DNA of 10,803 nt, from NCBI GenBank assembly GCA_047618505.1, contig JBLHLB010000113.1:1-10803 (forward strand), read 5' to 3'. Both the position numbers and the translations under genes were made by a program. The notes under the pieces were generated by a model. The model was not told the DNA's origin. It saw nothing but the letters and a program-made list of their open reading frames with translations, and did not search any database. Below, piece by piece: positions 7,274 to 10,803 of this stretch (the stretch's first letter is position 1; each line of letters starts with the position of its first letter). The stretch comes from JBLHLB01 sp047618505. GTDB lineage: Bacteria > Planctomycetota > UBA1135 > GCA-002686595.

Positions 7274-7915
7274 CGAATCGGAATAGGCGGTCGAGGGGAA
7301 CTCCCCTTGGGAGAGCGCGCCGGGCCGGGAATGATACGCATGAGCAGGTCGGCCTGAGGCCTTCCATCGCCTCTTCCATCGGACGAACTTCGCGGGAACT
7401 CCAGGAGTGGCCCAACAAGGAGGTCTTAGGGGAGAGCCCTGAGCCGCCGACGGAGGGGACGGGGATCTCGGGTTAGTGAGCGAAGCCGCACGCCAGTGAT
7501 AACCCGCTGCGCGCTTCTGAGCGTTTTCGCAAAGGCATGTTTGCAGGTCGAAACAGCACGTAGCCGAAGCGCTCTCTTCACCGATCGCGGGGCGCGTGCT
7601 TTATCGCACACTAGATACTTAAGTCACTGTATATAAAAGAGTTAGGGATACTCCCCTGAATGATCCCCGACTTGGCACGGCATGTGAATAGTCCCCACCA
7701 TGATCTCACCCCGCGCTCACCAAGTTCTCAGCCCCGCTCCCTGCACTCCTGCTCCGGGGCCCCCCCAGCCCACGGCCTGGAGGGACTCCCATGTGGATTC
7801 CGGTGGGACAGTTCGTCCGGCTATCCGCATCGTTGGCGGGTCCCGGAAGGGAGCAGCCGGGAGGTCCAAAAGGGGTGGTGCTGACAGTCTGCGTCTACTT
7901 CTCGAGCCCTTTCCC
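7274..7915. other. Divergent intergenic region and leader between the CorC-type and sigma-factor genes
   Basis: No convincing protein gene lies here. Directly upstream of the minus-strand gene is a 14-base palindrome AGGGGAACTCCCCT (7294-7307). At 7524-7553 two nested inverted repeats (GCAAA/TTTGC inside TTTC/GAAA) could fold. An AT-rich island lies at about 7610-7650. Near 7757-7766 there is a GGGG/C7 tract. GGAGGG (7779-7784) precedes an ATG at 7791 that opens a 66-codon frame ending inside the sigma gene, and an in-frame GTG at 7793. The region probably carries divergent promoters and a long sigma-factor leader. Confidence 0.5.
7610..7650. promoter_or_regulatory. AT-rich putative promoter island
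   Basis: A sharp drop in GC content with TATATAAAA at 7630-7638 and TAAG/CTTA at 7618-7622, lying between two divergent genes in otherwise GC-rich sequence. The TATATA or (minus strand) TATCTA could act as a -10 element, but no good TTGACA-like -35 box at 16-18 bases was found in either direction. Confidence 0.3.
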
Positions 7916-8623
7916 ATGGTGCTCCTCGATCTTGAGGCCTCTGGGGCGAAGCCCGAACCGGAGGTTGGAGAAGGCGCCGAGGTCTACCTGAACCGAATGG
8001 GGACCAGCCTGATGGCGCTTTACCGGGACGACGCCGAGTCCGAGGCCTTCAACGCTCTTTATGCCCTGACGCGCGACTCGGTGTTTGCCTGGGTGAAGAG
8101 TTTGCTCTCCAGGAACTCGCCGGCACTGGATCCAAATGAGCTGCTCCAGGACACCTTCGTAAACGTCTACCGCTACCCGCGCTCCTTCCGCGATGACCAC
8201 GCCGGGAGCTTCCGGGTCTGGGTGCGGACCATCGCCGGCAACCTGGTGCGCCGTGCCGGTACGCGCCGGGCCCGCTACTCCTTCCACGCCCTCCCCGAAG
8301 GTCTCCAGGAACCGGCGGATGTGAGCAGCAACCCGGCCCACTTGGCGGCGGCCGTCGATGAGGGTCGGATTCTCCTGGAGAGCTGGAAGCTCTTCCTGCT
8401 GCTCTACGCCCGTGCCTGGGAGGAGCTCTCTGACCGCGACCGCCAGACGCTTCACTTGGTGGAAGTGGAAGGACTCTCCTATGAAGACGCCGGCAAGATC
8501 CTCGGCGTCGGGCGCTCCAACATGAAGATGATCGTGTTCCGCTCGCGCAATAGGATCGCCCGGCGAATTTCCCGCGCAATGGCCGCGGGCAGGCTCTCAG
8601 CCCTGGGCCTAGAGGTCGCCTAG
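7916..8623 (+). CDS. ECF-type RNA polymerase sigma factor
   Basis: A 235-residue sigma-70 family protein with only regions 2 and 4, as in extracytoplasmic-function sigma factors. Region 2 spans about 42-113: ALYALTRDSVFAWVKSLL, then DPNELLQDTFVNVYRY (2.2, core-binding; the D-x-x-Q/E-E-x-F-type signature) and GSFRVWVRTIAGNLVRR (2.3/2.4, promoter melting and -10 recognition). A linker of about 50 residues follows. Region 4 (about 165-220) has ELSDRDRQTLHLVEVEGLSYEDAGKILGV with a helix-turn-helix at about 188-211. I chose the ATG at 7916 because codon third-position GC rises there. The same frame is open back to an ATG at 7700 and includes a GTG at 7793 preceded by GGAGGG at good spacing, so a longer N-terminus of 41-72 residues is possible. 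No anti-sigma or sensor gene adjoins it, so it may be regulated by transcription or by partners elsewhere. Confidence 0.88.
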   Translation: MVLLDLEASGAKPEPEVGEGAEVYLNRMGTSLMALYRDDAESEAFNALYALTRDSVFAWVKSLLSRNSPALDPNELLQDTFVNVYRYPRSFRDDHAGSFRVWVRTIAGNLVRRAGTRRARYSFHALPEGLQEPADVSSNPAHLAAAVDEGRILLESWKLFLLLYARAWEELSDRDRQTLHLVEVEGLSYEDAGKILGVGRSNMKMIVFRSRNRIARRISRAMAAGRLSALGLEVA

Positions 8624-8756
8624 CAGTCCGTTCAAGAACAGCAGCTAGGGCTTGATGGGGCCAGGGGACTCAGCTTGTATGGAGGCCGACCGTCGTCGCC
8701 GATGGCGGCCCAAGTAAACCGGCGCCTTCCGTCCCCATGGACGGGGTTGCCGAAGC

Positions 8757-8761
8757 GGAGG
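8757..8761 (+). promoter_or_regulatory. Ribosome binding site of the Nudix gene
   Basis: GGAGG seven bases before the TTG at 8769. This decides the unusual TTG start, as no ATG or GTG in frame is better placed. The 145-base gap after the sigma gene also holds a small dyad, CCGTCC-CCAT-GGACGG (8729-8744), just upstream. Confidence 0.7.
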
Positions 8762-8768
8762 TTCAGGT

Positions 8769-9152
8769 TTGCGATTCACCGTTTCCATCAAAGGTGTCCT
8801 GCGGTCTCCCCAGGGTGAGGTGGTCCTGCTCCTAAACGAGCGGGATGAATGGGAGCTTCCCGGGGGACAGATCGAGGTGGGGGAGGGCAGTCCTGAGTGT
8901 CTGGCCCGAGAGATCCATGAGGAACTGGGGTTGACCGTGCGTGTTGGGAAGCTGCTCGACACGTACTTATTCGAGGTCATTGCCGGCACTCACGTATTCA
9001 TCGCCACCTATGACTGTGATGTAGTGGGGGAGTTTGAGCTGACCCTCAGCCACGAGCACCTCTGTGTCCGATGCTTTGCACCGGAGCATCTTCCGGAGAA
9101 TCTGCCGGCGGGCTATGGCAGATCAATCCGTAAGGCACTTGCCGGCGGCTAG
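8769..9152 (+). CDS. Nudix hydrolase
   Basis: A compact 127-residue Nudix-fold protein. The Nudix box GX5EX7REUXEEXGU is complete at residues 33-55: G33, E39, R47-E48, E51-E52 and G54, within LPGGQIEVGEG...REIHEELGL. This motif binds divalent metal and hydrolyses nucleoside diphosphates linked to another moiety. N-terminal strands TVSIKGVLRSPQGEVVLLLNERDEWELPGG fit the MutT-like fold. The substrate cannot be told from sequence: candidates include oxidised dNTPs, NDP-sugars or ADP-ribose-type compounds. The TTG start is set by a clear GGAGG. It lies 145 bases after the sigma gene on the same strand; whether the two share a transcript is unknown. The protein is short, without extra domains, signal peptide or membrane segment, so it is cytosolic. 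Confidence 0.93.
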   Translation: MRFTVSIKGVLRSPQGEVVLLLNERDEWELPGGQIEVGEGSPECLAREIHEELGLTVRVGKLLDTYLFEVIAGTHVFIATYDCDVVGEFELTLSHEHLCVRCFAPEHLPENLPAGYGRSIRKALAGG

Positions 9153-9180
9153 CCTAGCCGGGGTTCGCCGGGCCTAGCCC
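9150..9180 (+). terminator. GC-rich dyad after the Nudix stop (possible terminator)
   Basis: Overlapping the stop codon is a run of CTAGCC/GGCTAG and CCGG repeats able to pair: CTAGCCGG at 9154-9161 with CCGG and CTAG at 9168-9177, around a GGTTCG loop. There is no following T-run, so if it terminates transcription it is not of the canonical intrinsic kind. Confidence 0.3.
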
Positions 9181-9208
9181 AGCCAAGGCAGTCGACGAAT
9201 GGTTGAAG

Positions 9209-9596
9209 CTATAAGTGGTCGTTGGGAAACCACAAAGCGGCGGGCGTGATTCGGCGCGAGATCGGTTCATGACCCCAGCCCTCCGCGACGGCATGCCCAA
9301 AGTGCGAGCGGATGCGTTCGACCGGATTGCGAACGATGTTGATCAACCGAAGCTCCCCAGGCAAGTCGGGCAGCCGCGGGATGGGGCGGGCTACAGCGCA
9401 TGGGGTCCTTGTGTAGGCCGTGGAAGCCTCCGTTCACCAACGGACTTCTGGCTTCATCCTCGGACCCCAGCAAGCCCGACAGGTCGCGATCGTTCGACGT
9501 GGCGGCATCAAACGCCGGTTGGAGTGGGATTCTGTAACCACCTAGGGAGGTACTCAAAATCGACAGGCACAGCTCAAAATCAGAGCCGCGGTCCAA
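9209..9596 (-). pseudogene. Sulfotransferase fragment (decayed)
   Basis: In one minus-strand frame from 9433 to the stop at 9211-9209 the translation contains EASTAYTRTP (from 9430) and LRLINIVRNPVERIRSHFGH (about 9346-9296), followed by AVAEGWGHEPI. This matches the sulfotransferase family: the GE-x-S-x-x-Y-x-K/R region and the 3'-phosphate-binding motif of the PAPS site (V-R-[ND]-P-[VI]-E-R-x-x-S-H). Just upstream, TGG is followed by TGA (9436-9434) exactly where the family has W-x-G-E, and the frame beyond is broken. A neighbouring minus frame is open to 9596 and may hold the shifted N-terminal side, but no 5'-phosphosulfate P-loop is visible. Downstream, TAG follows the FPND stretch, so the C-terminal third is also lost. 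It looks like a non-functional relic. The left end is firm; the right end is approximate. Confidence 0.6.
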
Positions 9597-9785
9597 TTGA
9601 GGGGCGGAGGAAAGCAGAGATTCCAGAGCGATGCCCGCGCGTTTCGAGAAGGGAACGACCTTTGACTAGGCGGCTTGCTTGATACCCGCGAGTGAGCCAA
9701 GACCTTGTCAGCTAAGAGCTGGCATGGGCTTTGCCTCGTTCACCCCATGCTCTCGCGAGTTTTGACTATCTATCCTGAGCCCAAC
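9597..9785. other. Intergenic stretch ahead of the porin gene
   Basis: No gene recognised. It presumably holds the porin promoter and leader. TTGACT occurs at 9766-9771 but has no matching -10 element before the start codon. A weak dyad AGCT-AAG-AGCT lies near 9710-9720. Confidence 0.35.
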
Positions 9786-10803
9786 GTGAAGATCACCCCC
9801 AAGTTCCTCAGCTCCTTAGCTCTTCTTACGCCGCTTGTCGCCTGTGCTGCCCCCGGTAGCAATCAACAGAGTTTGGTTGTTGCAAGCACAAGCGAGGCCA
9901 CGAGCTTCAGAGTGGACGAGCCCCAGGTCGGATACGACGGTGGGTTTTTTCTTCGTTCAGAAGATGGTTCTAGCGAACTGAATATTGAGGGCCTCTTTCA
10001 AGTGGTTGCCGGCCTCTACGATGGCGACAGGGATCCCGGCAGCGATGTCGCGCTGAAGCGCATGCGTCCGGAATTGAGCGGGCACGTCTCGGGTGCCCTG
10101 CGTTTCAAGCTCGAGCCGAAGTTCACCGAAGACGAGGTCGAACTCGAAGAAGCCTGGATCGGCTTTGAGATCGCAGAAGGAAACGGTCTCGTCATGTTGG
10201 GCCGCATGAAAGCTCCCTTCAGCCTGGAGGAGGTTCGTAGTCGGCGTCACATCGACTTTTCAAACTTCTCTGTTCTGGCGCAGTTTGCACCGGCCGAGGA
10301 CCACGGCGTCTTCCTGAACGCCCATACCCTGTCGGGCCTGCTTGAGTATGGCCTGGCGGCCTACAATGGCACGGGGGCCTCGGACACGAACAGCAGCAAG
10401 GACTTAGCCGGCCGTGTCATGCTGCACCCTTTTGTGGCGGACGAAGGATCCGCCTGGGAGAACCTGCAGGTCGGTCTCGCCGGGACGATCGGTAGTCAGA
10501 ACAAGGATGTGGGGGGGGAAGCGATCGACAATGCCTTGGGCTTTGGCGTTGTGACCTTTGCCCCCGGTGTAGAACTGAGCGGTCAGCGCTGGCGCGCCGG
10601 TCTCGAGGGCGCCTGGTTCAGAGGTCCTTGGTTTGTGCAGGCTGAAGCTCTGGCCCTCTCCCAGCAAATGTCCCTCGGCCCGGCTGACATGGACGCCACA
10701 GTGCGTGGCGCCTACCTGTCGGTTTCGCGTGTTCTGACCGGAGAAGACAAGAGCTTCAGGGGCGTGTCGCCGGAAACGCCTTTCGATCCCTCCACTGGTT
10801 CCG
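9786..10803 (+). CDS. OprO/OprP-type porin (phosphate-selective porin family), 3' end outside window
   Basis: The N-terminal 339 residues of a predicted outer-membrane beta-barrel. A short basic n-region and hydrophobic segment (about 7-19) form the signal peptide. The mature part begins with the family's hallmark GYDGGFFLRSEDGSSELNIEG (about 49-69). It continues with the region LKRMRPELSGHVSGALRFKLEPKF (90-113), which matches RRARLELSG-type text in Porin_O_P; the constriction-side sequence LGRMKAPFSLEEVRSRRHIDF (138-158); APAEDHGVFLNA (168-179); YGLAAYNGTG (188-197); KDLAGRVMLHPF (205-216); and AYLSVSRVLTGEDK (309-322), the usual penultimate segment. Such porins pass anions or small nutrients; the substrate here is unknown. 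The GTG at 9786 gives a compact signal peptide. An in-frame ATG at 9747 would add 13 residues. Neither has a strong Shine-Dalgarno. LVAC (17-20) resembles a lipobox, and a G8 run lies at 10511-10518. Confidence 0.85.
   Translation, partial: MKITPKFLSSLALLTPLVACAAPGSNQQSLVVASTSEATSFRVDEPQVGYDGGFFLRSEDGSSELNIEGLFQVVAGLYDGDRDPGSDVALKRMRPELSGHVSGALRFKLEPKFTEDEVELEEAWIGFEIAEGNGLVMLGRMKAPFSLEEVRSRRHIDFSNFSVLAQFAPAEDHGVFLNAHTLSGLLEYGLAAYNGTGASDTNSSKDLAGRVMLHPFVADEGSAWENLQVGLAGTIGSQNKDVGGEAIDNALGFGVVTFAPGVELSGQRWRAGLEGAWFRGPWFVQAEALALSQQMSLGPADMDATVRGAYLSVSRVLTGEDKSFRGVSPETPFDPSTGS
10511..10518 (+). repeat. Run of eight G inside the porin gene
   Basis: Eight consecutive G in coding sequence, read GTG-GGG-GGG-GAA (Val-Gly-Gly-Glu, residues 242-245). 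It is long enough to be prone to polymerase slippage, which would shift the frame. Confidence 0.85.

Noticed and set aside
7426..7611. A minus-strand 61-codon frame that could precede the CorC-type gene
   Set aside because: No Shine-Dalgarno, very basic composition and no known motif; not reported as a gene.
7501..7620. A possible tRNA or small RNA gene in the divergent region
   Set aside because: The nested inverted repeats do not form a cloverleaf, there is no T-loop GTTC-AA pattern in place, and no terminator follows.
9215..9682. A 155-codon plus-strand open frame opposite the sulfotransferase relic
   Set aside because: The product has no recognisable domain and a biased Arg/Pro/Gly composition, while the opposite strand shows family motifs; treated as a shadow.
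1..10803. CRISPR array, insertion sequence, phage or defence island
   Set aside because: No regularly spaced repeats, transposase motifs, terminal inverted repeats, integrase or typical defence genes were seen.

Overview
The window reads as the chromosome of a GC-rich, Gram-negative bacterium with an outer membrane: two outer-membrane lipoprotein genes (LptE-like and BamD-like), an OprO/OprP-type porin and an FtsH with an unusually large periplasmic domain. The gene style (many GTG/TTG starts, ECF sigma factor, sulfotransferase remnant, gene order) suggests Planctomycetota or a similar deep-branching lineage. That placement is inference, not a phylogenetic result.

Left part (1-7273, all minus strand): a compact gene cluster read in the order CNNM/CorC-type membrane protein, RecO, a BamD-like tetratricopeptide lipoprotein, an LptE-like lipoprotein, FtsH and FolP (cut by the window start). 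Four of the five junctions are 4-base ATGA/GTGA stop-start overlaps, which points to one translationally coupled operon. The exception is the roughly 0.2-kb gap before ftsH, which carries three short inverted repeats and may allow separate control of ftsH-folP. The cluster joins outer-membrane biogenesis (LptE-like, BamD-like), inner-membrane quality control (FtsH), recombinational repair (RecO) and folate synthesis (FolP).

Middle (7274-7915): a divergent intergenic region with an AT-rich patch near 7610-7650 and a long leader ahead of an ECF-type sigma factor (7916-8623, plus strand). No anti-sigma gene is visible beside it. A small Nudix hydrolase gene (8769-9152, plus) follows, with a clear Shine-Dalgarno and a TTG start.

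Right part (9153-10803): about 0.6 kb without an intact gene. It holds a decayed minus-strand sulfotransferase fragment, recognisable by its PAPS-binding-type motif. A plus-strand phosphate-selective-porin-family gene (9786 onward) then runs off the window end and contains a run of eight G. No rRNA, tRNA, CRISPR, intact insertion sequence or phage gene was recognised. I did not find a clearly new multi-gene system. The most unusual items are the in-frame minisatellite inside the LptE-like signal peptide, the enlarged FtsH periplasmic domain, the degenerate transmembrane motifs of the CorC-type protein, the N-terminally extended FolP and the sulfotransferase relic.
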